In this document: positions 1 to 8,723 of the stretch, piece by piece
Position numbering within the stretch: the stretch's first letter is position 1
How the letters are laid out: each line of letters starts with the position of its first letter
Assembly: GCF_019844075.1 (NCBI RefSeq)
Contig: NZ_CP081964.1
Location: forward strand, 496,001 to 560,000
Direction of reading: 5' to 3'
DNA length: 64,000 bases
From: Curtobacterium sp. TC1
GTDB taxonomy: Bacteria > Actinomycetota > Actinomycetes > Actinomycetales > Microbacteriaceae
The notes under the pieces: generated by a model
What the model saw: only the letters and a program-made list of their open reading frames with translations
Told to the model about the DNA's origin: nothing
The model's database searches: none
Translations under genes and position numbers: made by a program

Positions 1-22
1 ACCCGGGTGACGGGCGGTCACG

Positions 23-370
23 GTGCCCCGTGACGTCACCATCCTCTGCCGTCGAGCGGTGGAGACGCGGGAGGTCGCCGAGGCGCTGCTCCTGCACGAC
101 GAGTCCTGGGGTGTCCGCGCCCTCGACGACGGTCCGATGCTGCAGGTCTGCCGCGACGCCACCCACCCGGTGATCACGGTGCTCGGGGTGCGGCGGGTGG
201 ACTCGTTCGACGAGGTCGAGCGGATCCTGCCGGACGCCCCCACGATCGCGACGCCGCTGTGGTGGGTGGACACCGTCACCCCCGCGGGCTCCGACGGCGA
301 GTCCGGGATCTCGGCTGCGCTCGAGGCTGCTCTGGACCTCGACGCGGTCTGCATCGTCCACGGCGACTGA
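23..370 (+). CDS. Hypothetical protein, 115 aa
   Basis: Small acidic soluble protein that I do not recognise. The reading frame is closed by a TGA at 8-10, so the GTG at 23 is the first usable start and the gene is complete despite lying at the window edge. The sequence has alternating beta-like and helical stretches, no signal peptide and no membrane segment. It runs toward the CopD/CtaG gene on the opposite strand and ends 42 bases before it. Codon use is like that of its neighbours, which supports real coding. No function is proposed. Confidence 0.6.
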   Translation: MPRDVTILCRRAVETREVAEALLLHDESWGVRALDDGPMLQVCRDATHPVITVLGVRRVDSFDEVERILPDAPTIATPLWWVDTVTPAGSDGESGISAALEAALDLDAVCIVHGD

Positions 371-412
371 CCGAGTCGTCGCGGTCGGCGGGTCCGCGGT
401 GCCGGATGCGCC

Positions 413-2473
413 TCAGTCGCGGCGCGCGGTGTCCGACGCGTTGATCGCCGCCAGGCGTTCGTTGTACGCCTTCAGGTCGGCGTCACCGTCGCGTTCGGCC
501 TTGCGGTCGAGCCGCTTCGCATCACGCTTGTCCGTCCGGATCCAGTTCCGCACCACGAGCAGCGCCACGAAGACCATGGGCAGCTCGGAGGCGCCCCAGG
601 CGATGCCGCCGCCGGTGTGCTGGTCGTCGAGCAGCGCCGCGTCGTTCGTCTGGCCGAGGGCGTGGAACCAGTCGATCGCGAACACCGACTGCGAGGTCAT
701 CACGGCGACCCCGAAGAACGCGTGGAAGGCCAGCGTCGCGAGCAGCGCGATGATCAGGATCGGGTACGGCGGACGCTTCGGCCCCGGGTCGACGCCGACG
801 AACACCCAGAAGAACAGGTAGCCGCTCAACACGAAGTGGACGACCATCGCCACGTGCCACTCGTGCGACTGCATCGCCGCCTGGTACGCCGGCGTGAAGT
901 AGAACACCACGAGCGATCCGGCGAAGACGACACCGGCGACGGCGGGCTTCCCCATGAACTGCATGTACCGCGAGTGCACGAAGAGCATGAGCCACTCGCG
1001 GGCCCCGCGGGAGCCGTCGTTCCGGACCGGCAGGGTGCGCATGGCGAGGAGCACCGGACCGCCGAGCACGAGCGGCAGCGGCACGAACATCATGAGCAGC
1101 ATGTGCTGGACCATGTGCGACGAGAAGTGGATCATGCCGTACACGGCTGGGCCGGCCGAGGTGGTCCAGATGAACAGGGCGCATCCGATGAGCCAGGCGA
1201 TGGTGCGCCCGACGGGCCACTTGTCGCCGCGCTTCCGGAGCTTCCGCACGGCGAGCAGGTACCAGACGGCCCCGACGACGGCGAGCCCGAGCCACACCCA
1301 GTCGACGTGCCACTGCGTCAGGTAGGTCTGCATCGTCTGCGCCGGCGGGAACGGGAACCCGATCAGGCCGGAGCGGGTGTCCTCGCCGGTCTCGGGCGTC
1401 TGCGGGATCGGCGGCTGCGAGCGTGACACGGCGACCGAGACACCGATCGCGACGGCCATGAAGACGATCTCGGCCAGCGCGAACCGGGTGAACCGGCGAC
1501 GGTCGAGCGGCGCGCGGAGCAGCCCGGGCACGAGCTTGCGGCGCTGCACGACGCCGGCGATCCCGAGCAGCACGAGGATGGTCGCCTTGACCGTGATGAG
1601 CGCGCCGTAGGGCGTCGTGACGAGGTCGAGCGGACCGGTCAGCCGCAGCGAGGCGTTGACGATGCCGGAGAACGCGACGGCACCGAACGACCAGCCGGCC
1701 AACGTCGAGTAGCGGGAGACCACCCGTCCGGTCGCGCCCTTCGTGCGGGTGCGCAGCAGCACCACGGCGACGAGTCCACCGGCCCAGACGCACACCCCGA
1801 TCAGGTGGATCGCGAGCGAGTTCACCGCGTTGGCGTGCTCGAGCGAACCGGCGGCGTGGCCGGACAGCGCCAGGGGGAGCAGTGCGAAGACGCCGAACAC
1901 CGTGGCGACGGCGAGCGTCGTGACCCGGGTGGCGAACGCGGCGATCACGGTCGCGATGAGGATCGCCGCCGCCGAGACCACGAGCGCCTGACCGATCTCG
2001 ACCTGGAACGCGAACAGCATGAAGTTGCGGGCGAACACCGGACTGGTGAGCGGGACGCCGAGGGTGTTCGCGCCGGTCAGCACGACGGTGACGGCAGCCG
2101 CGAGGAACCAGACCGATCCCGTCGCCGCCGCCCAGCGCGTGGCGCGGTGCTGCACGCTCGAGAGTGCCCGGTGGTCCTTCTTCTGCGCCGGCAGCGCGAA
2201 CGCGGCGACGATGAGCAGGCCGACCGTCAGGGCCGCCATGGTGTCGTGCACCACGCGGGCGATCGGCAGGCCGTACTCGACGACGTCACCGGCGGAAACC
2301 AGCTGCTGGCTCGCGGTGAAGGCTCCGGTGATCGTCAGCCCGAGGAGCGAGCACGCGACGGCGAGCGGGATCGCGACGACCAGCACGGTCGCGACGGTGG
2401 ACGTGCGTGCGGTGACGGGCGCGGATTCCGGCGCCGGGCCTCCGGGCTGGGTTGCGGGGGACGTGACGGTCAT
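413..2473 (-). CDS. CopD / CtaG fusion membrane protein (copper handling, cytochrome oxidase assembly)
   Basis: Polytopic membrane protein of about 686 aa with two fused halves. Roughly residues 20-340 resemble the CopD copper-resistance membrane domain. Residues 370-640 resemble caa3-type CtaG, with His/Met-rich membrane helices such as the HMVQHMLLMM stretch that could bind copper. CtaG proteins help deliver copper to cytochrome c oxidase, and the CopD-CtaG fusion is common in Actinobacteria, so a role in copper supply to the respiratory oxidase at the plasma membrane is inferred. The cytoplasmic tail is highly charged. The ATG at 2473 is preferred over a TTG one codon upstream. No other cytochrome genes are nearby. 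Confidence 0.85.
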   Translation of the reverse strand: MTVTSPATQPGGPAPESAPVTARTSTVATVLVVAIPLAVACSLLGLTITGAFTASQQLVSAGDVVEYGLPIARVVHDTMAALTVGLLIVAAFALPAQKKDHRALSSVQHRATRWAAATGSVWFLAAAVTVVLTGANTLGVPLTSPVFARNFMLFAFQVEIGQALVVSAAAILIATVIAAFATRVTTLAVATVFGVFALLPLALSGHAAGSLEHANAVNSLAIHLIGVCVWAGGLVAVVLLRTRTKGATGRVVSRYSTLAGWSFGAVAFSGIVNASLRLTGPLDLVTTPYGALITVKATILVLLGIAGVVQRRKLVPGLLRAPLDRRRFTRFALAEIVFMAVAIGVSVAVSRSQPPIPQTPETGEDTRSGLIGFPFPPAQTMQTYLTQWHVDWVWLGLAVVGAVWYLLAVRKLRKRGDKWPVGRTIAWLIGCALFIWTTSAGPAVYGMIHFSSHMVQHMLLMMFVPLPLVLGGPVLLAMRTLPVRNDGSRGAREWLMLFVHSRYMQFMGKPAVAGVVFAGSLVVFYFTPAYQAAMQSHEWHVAMVVHFVLSGYLFFWVFVGVDPGPKRPPYPILIIALLATLAFHAFFGVAVMTSQSVFAIDWFHALGQTNDAALLDDQHTGGGIAWGASELPMVFVALLVVRNWIRTDKRDAKRLDRKAERDGDADLKAYNERLAAINASDTARRD

Positions 2474-2616
2474 CAACCTTGTTCCAGGGACGCGTGCGTC
2501 CGCGAGACCGCGGACCCTCCATGGTAGGCGGGTCGGTCTGGGCCCACGCCGCAGGTTCCTGAACGCCGCGCCAGCGGCGATCAGGCCGTGCCGGTGGGGA
2601 GAGGAGCGGTGTCAGT

Positions 2617-2634
2617 CCGCAGCGCGCGCTGCGG
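2617..2634 (-). terminator. Palindrome after the DUF6882-like gene
   Basis: An 18-base perfect palindrome (CCGCAGCGC mirrored) lies 7 bases beyond the stop of the gene read from the right. There is no T-run, as is usual for high-GC hairpins, so terminator function is inferred from position only. Confidence 0.4.
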
Positions 2635-2640
2635 TCCGCC

Positions 2641-3339
2641 TCAGGCTCGCGCCGACGACCCCTGCAGGTCGCGGATCCGGCCCAGCTCGTCGAAGTCGAC
2701 CGTGATGGTCCCGTCCGCCAACGTCAGCGTGCGCCCGTCCCAGGGGACACCGCGGAGCGACGCCCAGCTCCCCACGGCGCGGCGGTGGTCGTGCACCTCG
2801 GTCGTCTGCAGGCCCTCACCGAACTCCCGGACCATCCGGGGGACCGTCGGTGGCGCGAACAGCAGACCCTCGAACAGCACCCAGAGGCGGGAACCTCCAC
2901 CGACGTGCCCGCCGAAGCCGAACCACGAGCCGGTCGCCAGCCGTGCCGCGATCGACATGTCCCACGCGAACTCGTACCCGGCGTCTGCGGCGTCGGCCTG
3001 CCGGTGCTCGCCGAACGGGACCTCGCCCTGCACGAGTTCCGGGATGCCGAGCCGTTCTCCCAGCGCACGGGTGGCGTTCGCGGCGGCGAGCACCGACGCG
3101 GGGTACTGCGACGGGTTCGCCCAGCCCCAGAGCCAGGTGCGCGGCCCCGGTGCGGCCGATCCCAGGAGCTGGATCCGGAACTCGCCCGGGTGCGGCCCGG
3201 TGAACTGCAGGGTGCCGGCGGCGAGGTCGACGTTCCAGCGTTCGTGGTCGTCGTACAGGTCGGCGAGCTGCAGCTGCGCCTCCCAGGCCAGGAAGACCCC
3301 GTCGCTGACCAGATCGTCCATCCCCCGTGAGCGCGCCAT
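2641..3339 (-). CDS. DUF6882-like protein
   Basis: A 232-aa soluble protein rich in Trp and Gly (for example LWGWANPSQYP and SWFGFGGHVGGGSRLW). This resembles the actinobacterial DUF6882 family of unknown function; the assignment is from memory of the pattern. There is no signal peptide and no recognisable catalytic motif. It starts 9 bases after the stop of the upstream GNAT gene on the same strand, so the two are probably co-transcribed. A second ATG six codons downstream (3321) is preceded by a G-rich ribosome-binding-like stretch and is an alternative start. Confidence 0.65.
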   Translation of the reverse strand: MARSRGMDDLVSDGVFLAWEAQLQLADLYDDHERWNVDLAAGTLQFTGPHPGEFRIQLLGSAAPGPRTWLWGWANPSQYPASVLAAANATRALGERLGIPELVQGEVPFGEHRQADAADAGYEFAWDMSIAARLATGSWFGFGGHVGGGSRLWVLFEGLLFAPPTVPRMVREFGEGLQTTEVHDHRRAVGSWASLRGVPWDGRTLTLADGTITVDFDELGRIRDLQGSSARA

Positions 3340-3348
3340 GGGGGAACC

Positions 3349-4443
3349 CTACGCCGGGCGGTGTTCCCAGATCCCCTCGCTGCCGACGCCGACGAACCCG
3401 ACGGCCTCGTTCACGTCGAGCATCGGGCGGTTCTCCTCCGCGTTGAACGTGATGATCGAGGGGTGCCCCGGGTGGTCGCGCTCGATCGTCTCGATCCCGA
3501 CGACCTTGAGCAGCCACCCGAGCCGGTGGCCGCGGTGCTCGCGCAGCACCAGGGTGTCGCCCTGCATCACCGGCTGGACGACGGGTCCGGGGACGGCGAG
3601 CTGGGTGAAGCCGACCAGTGAGCCGGACGACACGTTCTCGACGGCGACGGTGCGCATCGTTCGCGGGCCGTCGTCGAGGTGCTGCTCGTGCGTCCGGAGC
3701 CGGTCGACCGTCCAGGCGTCCTCGGGCTCGGCCATGTCGCCGGACGGGGCGTCGGTGCTCATCCGCGTCAGGAGGAGCGCGACGTCCGTCTGCCACCGGA
3801 GCGGCGTCGGCCCGGCCCAGGTGTGCACGCGGTACCGGCCGGCTGCTGCCCGCGTCGCCGCGGCGCGGATCTCGGCGAGGGCAGCAGGGGCGGCGGGGAG
3901 CTCGAGACGGCTGATCCGGTTGACCTGGCCGAACCGCCAACCCCGGCCCGTCAGGAACCGGACCCCCGGCTCGTCCTCGGGCACGGCGCCGTACCCGGTG
4001 GGCGCACGGAGGTAGCCGGGGTCGGACGCCGCCCCGACGTGCCGGGAGACGGCGTACGTCTTCCACTGCGTGCGACCCTGCTGCCGAGCGACGTCCTCGA
4101 CGTGCTCGGCCAGGAGCGTGCCGATGCCCCGGCGTCGGTGCTCGGGCGCGACGCTGACCGCGATCCAGCAGTTCGGGGCGTCCGCGGTGGCCTTCGAGTC
4201 GTACGAGCCGGCCCCGACCGCGGTTCCCTCGTCGTCCCGGACCAGGAACAGTCGGCTGGGTGCGTCGGGGTCGATCAGGTACGGCAGTTGTTCCTCGGGC
4301 GTCCAGAGCAGCTCCGGCAGTCCGGTGATCGACACCTCGGCGCGGTTCTGCACGTCGACCCACTCGCGGAACGCCTGCACGGTCCCCGGGTCGTCGTCCA
4401 TCGTGGCGGGGACCACGAGTTCGTGGACGGTGTACGCGGTCAT
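3349..4443 (-). CDS. Tandem GNAT-family N-acetyltransferase
   Basis: A 364-aa protein with two acetyltransferase folds. The first (about residues 25-170) carries the acetyl-CoA pyrophosphate loop as RRRGIG within [18 protein letters not shown]. The second (about 200-360) has REHRGHRLG, the same loop in diverged form. Tandem GNAT proteins in Actinobacteria include MshD-like and Eis-like enzymes acting on small molecules or amines; the substrate here is unknown. The ATG at 4443 is chosen because GGAGGAA sits just upstream and the family N-terminus begins there; a longer frame exists but adds low-complexity residues. It is divergent from dcd. Confidence 0.8.
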   Translation of the reverse strand: MTAYTVHELVVPATMDDDPGTVQAFREWVDVQNRAEVSITGLPELLWTPEEQLPYLIDPDAPSRLFLVRDDEGTAVGAGSYDSKATADAPNCWIAVSVAPEHRRRGIGTLLAEHVEDVARQQGRTQWKTYAVSRHVGAASDPGYLRAPTGYGAVPEDEPGVRFLTGRGWRFGQVNRISRLELPAAPAALAEIRAAATRAAAGRYRVHTWAGPTPLRWQTDVALLLTRMSTDAPSGDMAEPEDAWTVDRLRTHEQHLDDGPRTMRTVAVENVSSGSLVGFTQLAVPGPVVQPVMQGDTLVLREHRGHRLGWLLKVVGIETIERDHPGHPSIITFNAEENRPMLDVNEAVGFVGVGSEGIWEHRPA

Positions 4444-4519
4444 GTCGGTTCCTCCCGGCGGTGCGACGCCGCCCGGCCCCGGACAGCCTCGCAGCATATC
4501 GGCGGGGGTCCGCTGCCGC

Positions 4520-4525
4520 TAGGCT
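4520..4525 (+). promoter_or_regulatory. Probable -10 box for leaderless dcd
   Basis: TAGGCT lies exactly 7 bases before the GTG start of dcd, with no Shine-Dalgarno sequence between. This TANNNT-N6/7-start geometry is typical of leaderless actinobacterial transcripts. Confidence 0.45.
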
Positions 4526-4532
4526 GCACGGC

Positions 4533-5120
4533 GTGCTGCTCTCCGATCGCGACATCACCGCCCAGCTCGCCGAGGGCCGGATCGGTCTCGACCCCCACGA
4601 CGCCTCGCTCGTCCAGCCGTCGAGCATCGACGTCCGGCTCGACAAGTTCTTCCGGCTGTTCGACAACCACAAGTACCCGCACATCGACCCGGCGGTCGAC
4701 CAGCCCGACCTGACCCGGCTGGTCGAGACCGACCCGGACGAAGCCTTCGTGCTGCACCCCGGCGAGTTCGTGCTCGGTTCGACGTACGAGGTCGTCACGC
4801 TGCCCGACGACATCGCTGCGCGGCTCGAGGGCAAGAGCTCGCTCGGCCGCCTCGGGCTGCTGACCCACTCGACCGCCGGGTTCATCGACCCGGGGTTCTC
4901 CGGCCACGTCACGCTGGAGCTCTCGAACGTCGCGACGCTGCCGATCAAGCTCTGGCCCGGCATGAAGATCGGGCAGCTCTGCTTCTTCCAGCTGTCCAGT
5001 CCCGCCGACAAGCCGTACGGCTCGGCCGAGTACCAGTCGCGGTACCAGGGCCAGCGCGGCCCGACGCCGTCGCGTTCCGCGCAGAACTTCCACCGCGCGG
5101 ACGTCTCAGCGCGTTCCTGA
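4533..5120 (+). CDS. dcd: dCTP deaminase
   Basis: Deaminates dCTP in pyrimidine deoxynucleotide synthesis; many actinobacterial members are bifunctional and go straight to dUMP. The 195-aa length fits the family. Diagnostic segments are the N-terminal [16 protein letters not shown], the [10 protein letters not shown] loop and [16 protein letters not shown], which holds the catalytic Glu. The start is the GTG at 4533; earlier in-frame codons add residues foreign to the family. A TAGGCT box 7 bases upstream suggests a leaderless transcript. A long palindrome follows the stop. Whether it is mono- or bifunctional cannot be settled by eye. Confidence 0.93.
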   Translation: MLLSDRDITAQLAEGRIGLDPHDASLVQPSSIDVRLDKFFRLFDNHKYPHIDPAVDQPDLTRLVETDPDEAFVLHPGEFVLGSTYEVVTLPDDIAARLEGKSSLGRLGLLTHSTAGFIDPGFSGHVTLELSNVATLPIKLWPGMKIGQLCFFQLSSPADKPYGSAEYQSRYQGQRGPTPSRSAQNFHRADVSARS

Positions 5121-5131
5121 CCGCGGTCCAT

Positions 5132-5189
5132 CCGACTCGGAACGACGTCATCGACGTCGTGCGACATCGATGACGTCGTTCCGAGTCGG
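5132..5189. repeat. 28-bp-arm intergenic palindrome
   Basis: Two 28-base arms (5132-5159 and 5162-5189) are inverted copies with a single mismatch and a 2-base loop. The hairpin fills the gap between dcd and the toxin-antitoxin pair. It has no T-tract. It could terminate dcd transcription or be a mobile or REP-like palindrome; position favours the first. Confidence 0.7.
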
Positions 5190-5242
5190 CACCGCCACGT
5201 CATCCAGCGGACGAAATGTCGCATTCTGTGTATCGTTGCAGC

Positions 5243-5758
5243 ATGTCCGCAGTCCCTCCACATCCGGTGCCGACGGTGTCGGCGGCCGCGCTCATCCGCG
5301 ACGCCCGTGAACGCGCCGAGCTCACGCAGGTGCAGCTCGCCCGTCGGGCCGGTGTCACACAGAGCGTCATCAGCACGTACGAGAACGGCCGCCGCGAACC
5401 GTCGCTCGCCGCGCTCCAGCGCATGCTCCGGGCCGCGGGCTTCACCACGTCGATCGACCTGCTGCCGGTCGAGGACCCACCGCCCCTGCGGGACCGCGTC
5501 GCCGCCGCACGGCAGGACCTGATCGCCGTCGTCGAGCGGTTCGGCGGCCGGAACCCCCGCCTCTTCGGCAGCGTCGCTCGCGGTGAGGACGGCCCGGGCA
5601 GCGACGTCGACCTGATGATCGACGTGGACGCGGGCCTCGGCATCTTCGCGCTGATGCGGATCCAGGACGCCGCCGAACGGCTGCTGGGCGTGCGCGTCGA
5701 CGTCGTGGACGCCGCCGGCATGAGCCCCGAGGTCGTCCGCCGCGCGGTGCCGCTGTGA
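5243..5758 (+). CDS. HTH-MNT antitoxin (XRE DNA-binding domain fused to minimal nucleotidyltransferase)
   Basis: A 171-aa fusion. Residues ~10-70 are an XRE-type helix-turn-helix (LTQVQLARRAGVTQSVISTYE). Residues ~90-171 are an MNT domain with an intact signature, GSVARG followed by SDVDL and a third Asp in DVD. In type VII MntA/HepT modules the MNT protein AMPylates a tyrosine of the HEPN toxin; the HTH suggests this version also represses its own promoter. The ATG at 5243 is preferred over 5216 because TATCGT lies 6 bases upstream, a leaderless arrangement. The stop overlaps the next start by 4 bases (GTGA), indicating translational coupling. Confidence 0.85.
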   Translation: MSAVPPHPVPTVSAAALIRDARERAELTQVQLARRAGVTQSVISTYENGRREPSLAALQRMLRAAGFTTSIDLLPVEDPPPLRDRVAAARQDLIAVVERFGGRNPRLFGSVARGEDGPGSDVDLMIDVDAGLGIFALMRIQDAAERLLGVRVDVVDAAGMSPEVVRRAVPL

Positions 5759-6102
5759 GCCAGGACCCGACGACGCACCGCCTGGTCCGTGACCGACTCG
5801 ACGACGTCATCGGTGCGTGCGAGGCGATCCGGCGCTACGTCGGGGACGCACGCCTGCCGGAGGACCTGGTGCACGACGCGGTCCGGATGCGGCTGGTCGA
5901 GATCGGCGAGGCGGTCCGTGTCCTGCCGAGCACCGTCACCGCGAGTGAGCCGGACATCCCGTGGTCGCGGGTGTCCGACCTCGGCGAACGCCTGACCCGG
6001 CGCTACTTCGACACCACCCGCGCGGTGGTGTTCGGCACCGCCCACACCGACGTGCCGCACCTGGCCGAGGCGGCGCGTCGGTTGCGCGCGGCGCGGCCCT
6101 GA
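5755..6102 (+). CDS. HEPN (DUF86/HepT-like) protein with degenerate active site
   Basis: A 115-aa helical protein resembling HepT ribonuclease toxins: IGEAVRVL in mid-protein, PWSRV, then RRYFDT and a C-terminal DVPHL. Family members read roughly MRDxLAHRYFDT at the active site, giving the catalytic R-x4/6-H pair. Here the segment is LGERLTRRYFDT, so the Arg is Gly and the His is Arg, while the tyrosine that MntA-type partners AMPylate is kept. Activity as an RNase is therefore doubtful. It is coupled to the upstream HTH-MNT gene by a 4-base overlap. Family assignment is confident; the alignment is by eye. Confidence 0.8.
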   Translation: MSQDPTTHRLVRDRLDDVIGACEAIRRYVGDARLPEDLVHDAVRMRLVEIGEAVRVLPSTVTASEPDIPWSRVSDLGERLTRRYFDTTRAVVFGTAHTDVPHLAEAARRLRAARP

Positions 6103-6134
6103 GTCGGCGGGTCGCGTCGGCCCTGGACCGCGTG

Positions 6135-6189
6135 CACGGCGGACGGGAGGCACGGATCACGACGTGCGCCGGGCCTCCCGTCCGCCGTG
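6135..6189 (+). terminator. Hairpin terminator built on GGACGGGAGGC
   Basis: Perfect 17-base inverted arms (6135-6151 and 6173-6189) follow the HEPN gene. The same stem core, GGACGGGAGGC, recurs after the oxidoreductase at 21292. Confidence 0.65.
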
Positions 6190-6211
6190 TGGCCGGCGCC
6201 CGGACGACGCA

Positions 6212-6249
6212 GGACGGCCCCGTCTCGCCGAGGCGAGACGGGGCCGTCC
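6212..6249 (-). terminator. Terminator of the chvE-type operon
   Basis: Perfect 18-base arms with a 2-base loop lie just beyond the stop of the sugar-binding-protein gene, read from the right. Together with 6135-6189 they insulate the two convergent units. Confidence 0.75.
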
Positions 6250-6264
6250 GTGGTGCTGGGGAGA

Positions 6265-7368
6265 TCAGCCCTTCTTGGCGAGCTCCTCGAGGGTGTCGTT
6301 GCCCTTGTAGGCCTCGACGGCGTTGTCCTTGGTGACCAGGACCGGCGTGAGCTCGATCGCGGGGACCGTCTTCTTGCCGTTGTAGTTGTTCGTCTTGTCC
6401 ATCGTCGTGTCGGGCTTGTCGCCCTTCGACAGCGTGGAGACGAGGTCGACGGCCGCCTGGGCCTCCTTCGACGTGTCCTTGAAGATCGTCGAGTACTGCG
6501 TGCCCTTCATGATGAGCGGGATGGACGCGGTCTCCGAGTCCTGGCCCGTCACGACGGGGTTGTCCTTGCCGGCGGCCTTGGTCGCGGTGAGGATCGCACG
6601 GGCGAGGGTGTCGTTCGGCGACAGGACGCCGTCGAGCTCGGTGTCACCCGTGTAGTACTGCGAGAGCAGGTCGGTCATGCGCGACTGGGCCTTCTGCGCG
6701 AGCCAGCCCTGCGTGACGACCTTCTGGAACGTGGTCTGACCGGAGACGACCTTGATCGTGCCGTCGTCGATCTTCGGCTGCAGGACGTCCATCGCACCGT
6801 TGAAGAACACGGTCGCGTTGGCGTCGTCCGGCGAACCGGCGAAGAGCTCGACGTTGTACGGCTTGTCGCCCTTCTTCTCCTCGAGGCCCTTGAGCAGCGC
6901 CTCGGCCTGCAGCTGGCCGACCTTGAAGTTGTTGAACGCCACGTAGTAGTCGACGTTCTTCGTGTTCAGGATGTTGCGGTCCCAGGCGATGACGACGGCG
7001 CCACGGTCCTTGGCGGACTTGACCTGCGCGGTCAGCTGCGAACCGTCGGCGGCACCGATGATGACGGCCTTGGCGCCCTTGGTGATCATGCCCGAGATCT
7101 GCGACTGCTGGTCCGGGACGGGGTTGCCGGCGTTGGCGTACTGGATGTCGGCCTTGAAGCCGGCGTCCTCGATGGACTTCTTGAAGGCTGCACCCGCGAG
7201 GACCCAGTTCTGCGAGGTCTTGGCCGGCAGGGCGACGCCGATGAGGTCGCCCTTCTTGATGGTGCTGGTGCTGCCGGCGTCGTCGGACGAGCCGCGTGCC
7301 GAGCAGCCGCTGAGGGCGAGGCCCGCGATGAGCGCCAGGCTGAGGCCGGCGACGATCTTCTTGCGCAT
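6265..7368 (-). CDS. chvE: Monosaccharide ABC transporter, substrate-binding lipoprotein (ChvE-like)
   Basis: A 367-aa periplasmic-binding-protein-like lipoprotein that captures sugars for the MmsAB importer. The N-terminus is a signal peptide ending in the lipobox LALSGC, so the mature protein is anchored outside the membrane by its Cys. The body has the sugar-binding family 1/4 fold, with segments such as GVALPAKTSQNW, AVVIAWDRNI and GVLSPNDTLARA. The ChvE/XylF group binds several aldoses (glucose, galactose, arabinose, xylose); the exact sugar is not readable here. The ATG at 7368 is set by the signal peptide. It is the last gene of the operon, 62 bases after the permease, and is followed by a strong terminator. 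Confidence 0.88.
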   Translation of the reverse strand: MRKKIVAGLSLALIAGLALSGCSARGSSDDAGSTSTIKKGDLIGVALPAKTSQNWVLAGAAFKKSIEDAGFKADIQYANAGNPVPDQQSQISGMITKGAKAVIIGAADGSQLTAQVKSAKDRGAVVIAWDRNILNTKNVDYYVAFNNFKVGQLQAEALLKGLEEKKGDKPYNVELFAGSPDDANATVFFNGAMDVLQPKIDDGTIKVVSGQTTFQKVVTQGWLAQKAQSRMTDLLSQYYTGDTELDGVLSPNDTLARAILTATKAAGKDNPVVTGQDSETASIPLIMKGTQYSTIFKDTSKEAQAAVDLVSTLSKGDKPDTTMDKTNNYNGKKTVPAIELTPVLVTKDNAVEAYKGNDTLEELAKKG

Positions 7369-7430
7369 GTGATTGCTTTCTCTTCGTTGAGGAGGTGTGG
7401 GGCCGGAGCCCCGCTGTGGGGAGGGGTGGA

Positions 7431-8723
7431 CTAGGGGAGGGTGATCTTGTCCGGCTGGTCCTCGATGGACCGCGGCTGCTGGGCGGCCACCGTGTTCTGC
7501 TCCGTGTCCTTGCGCTGGAACTGCCGCAGCATGCCGCCGATCAGGGACGGACGACCCTGCGACTTCGAGTAGACGTCGAAGGCCACGGCCACGAGCAGGA
7601 CCAGACCGCGGATGATCTGCACCTGGTTGGACTCGAGGCCCATGAGCTGCAGACCGTTCGACAGCAGCGCCATGACGAGACCACCGATGATCGAGCCGGA
7701 GATCGTGCCGACGCCACCGGCGACCGCAGCACCACCGACGAACACGGCGGCGATCGCGTCGAGCTCCCAGCCGGTGCCGTCCGCGGGGCCCGAGGCGCCG
7801 GAGTAGGCGACGAACACCATGCCGGCGATCGCGGCGAGGATCGACATGTTCATCATGACGAAGAAGTTGACCCGTCGCGCCGAGACGCCGGACAGGACGG
7901 CGGCGTTGGCGTTGCCACCGACGGCGTAGACCTGGCGACCGAAGATCGTGTTCTTCGTGACGAATCCGTAGACGATGGTCAGGATGCCGAGGATGATCGC
8001 GACGATCGGGACCGAGGTGCCGACCGGGCCGGCGCCGAACAGGTACGTGGCGACGAGCGTGACGGCGACCAGGATGCCGGTGCGGACGATCGAGACCCAC
8101 AGCGGCGGGACCTCGGCCTGCATCTTCCGGCGGCGGGCACGGCCTCGGGCCTCGATGATGATGAGCGCGAGGATCGTGACGAGGCCGATGAGGAGCGTGC
8201 CGTTGCTGAAGCCGAAGTCGGGGCCGAAGTCACCGAGGAAGCCGGCACCGATCGGGGTGAAGGCGTCCGGGACGGGGACCGACGTCGAGTTGCCGATGAT
8301 CTGGTTCACACCGCGGAAGATGAGCTGACCGGCCAGCGTCACGATGAAGGCCGGGACCTTCACGAACGCGACCCAGAAGCCCTGCCACGCACCGATCAGG
8401 GCACCGCACACGAGTCCCAGGATGATGGCGGCCCACACCGGGAAGTCCCACACGGCCATGGACTGCGCCACGACGATGCCGACGACCGCTGCGACCGAAC
8501 CCACCGACAGGTCGATGTGCCCCGCGATGATGACCATGACCATGCCGAGCGCCAGGATCAGGATGTACGAGTACTGCAGGAACAGGTTGATGACGTTGGT
8601 CGGCTCGAGGATGAGCCCGTTCGTCGTGACCGAGAAGAAGACCAACAGCACGATGAGGGCGATGATCATGCCGTACTGGCCGATGCTGTTGCCCTTGCCG
8701 AAGAGCAGTTTCAGGTTGTTCAT
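7431..8723 (-). CDS. mmsB: Monosaccharide ABC transporter permease
   Basis: A 430-aa inner-membrane permease of the branched-chain-amino-acid/ribose-type family, with about ten hydrophobic helices. The characteristic loop [15 protein letters not shown] and the later [14 protein letters not shown] are present. It forms the channel through which the ChvE-delivered sugar passes. A Gln/Arg-rich cytoplasmic tail follows the last helix. Its start overlaps the ATPase stop by 4 bases, so the subunits are translationally coupled. It resembles GguB/MmsB and XylH; the multiple-sugar class is favoured because of the matching ChvE-like binding protein. Confidence 0.88.
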   Translation of the reverse strand: MNNLKLLFGKGNSIGQYGMIIALIVLLVFFSVTTNGLILEPTNVINLFLQYSYILILALGMVMVIIAGHIDLSVGSVAAVVGIVVAQSMAVWDFPVWAAIILGLVCGALIGAWQGFWVAFVKVPAFIVTLAGQLIFRGVNQIIGNSTSVPVPDAFTPIGAGFLGDFGPDFGFSNGTLLIGLVTILALIIIEARGRARRRKMQAEVPPLWVSIVRTGILVAVTLVATYLFGAGPVGTSVPIVAIILGILTIVYGFVTKNTIFGRQVYAVGGNANAAVLSGVSARRVNFFVMMNMSILAAIAGMVFVAYSGASGPADGTGWELDAIAAVFVGGAAVAGGVGTISGSIIGGLVMALLSNGLQLMGLESNQVQIIRGLVLLVAVAFDVYSKSQGRPSLIGGMLRQFQRKDTEQNTVAAQQPRSIEDQPDKITLP

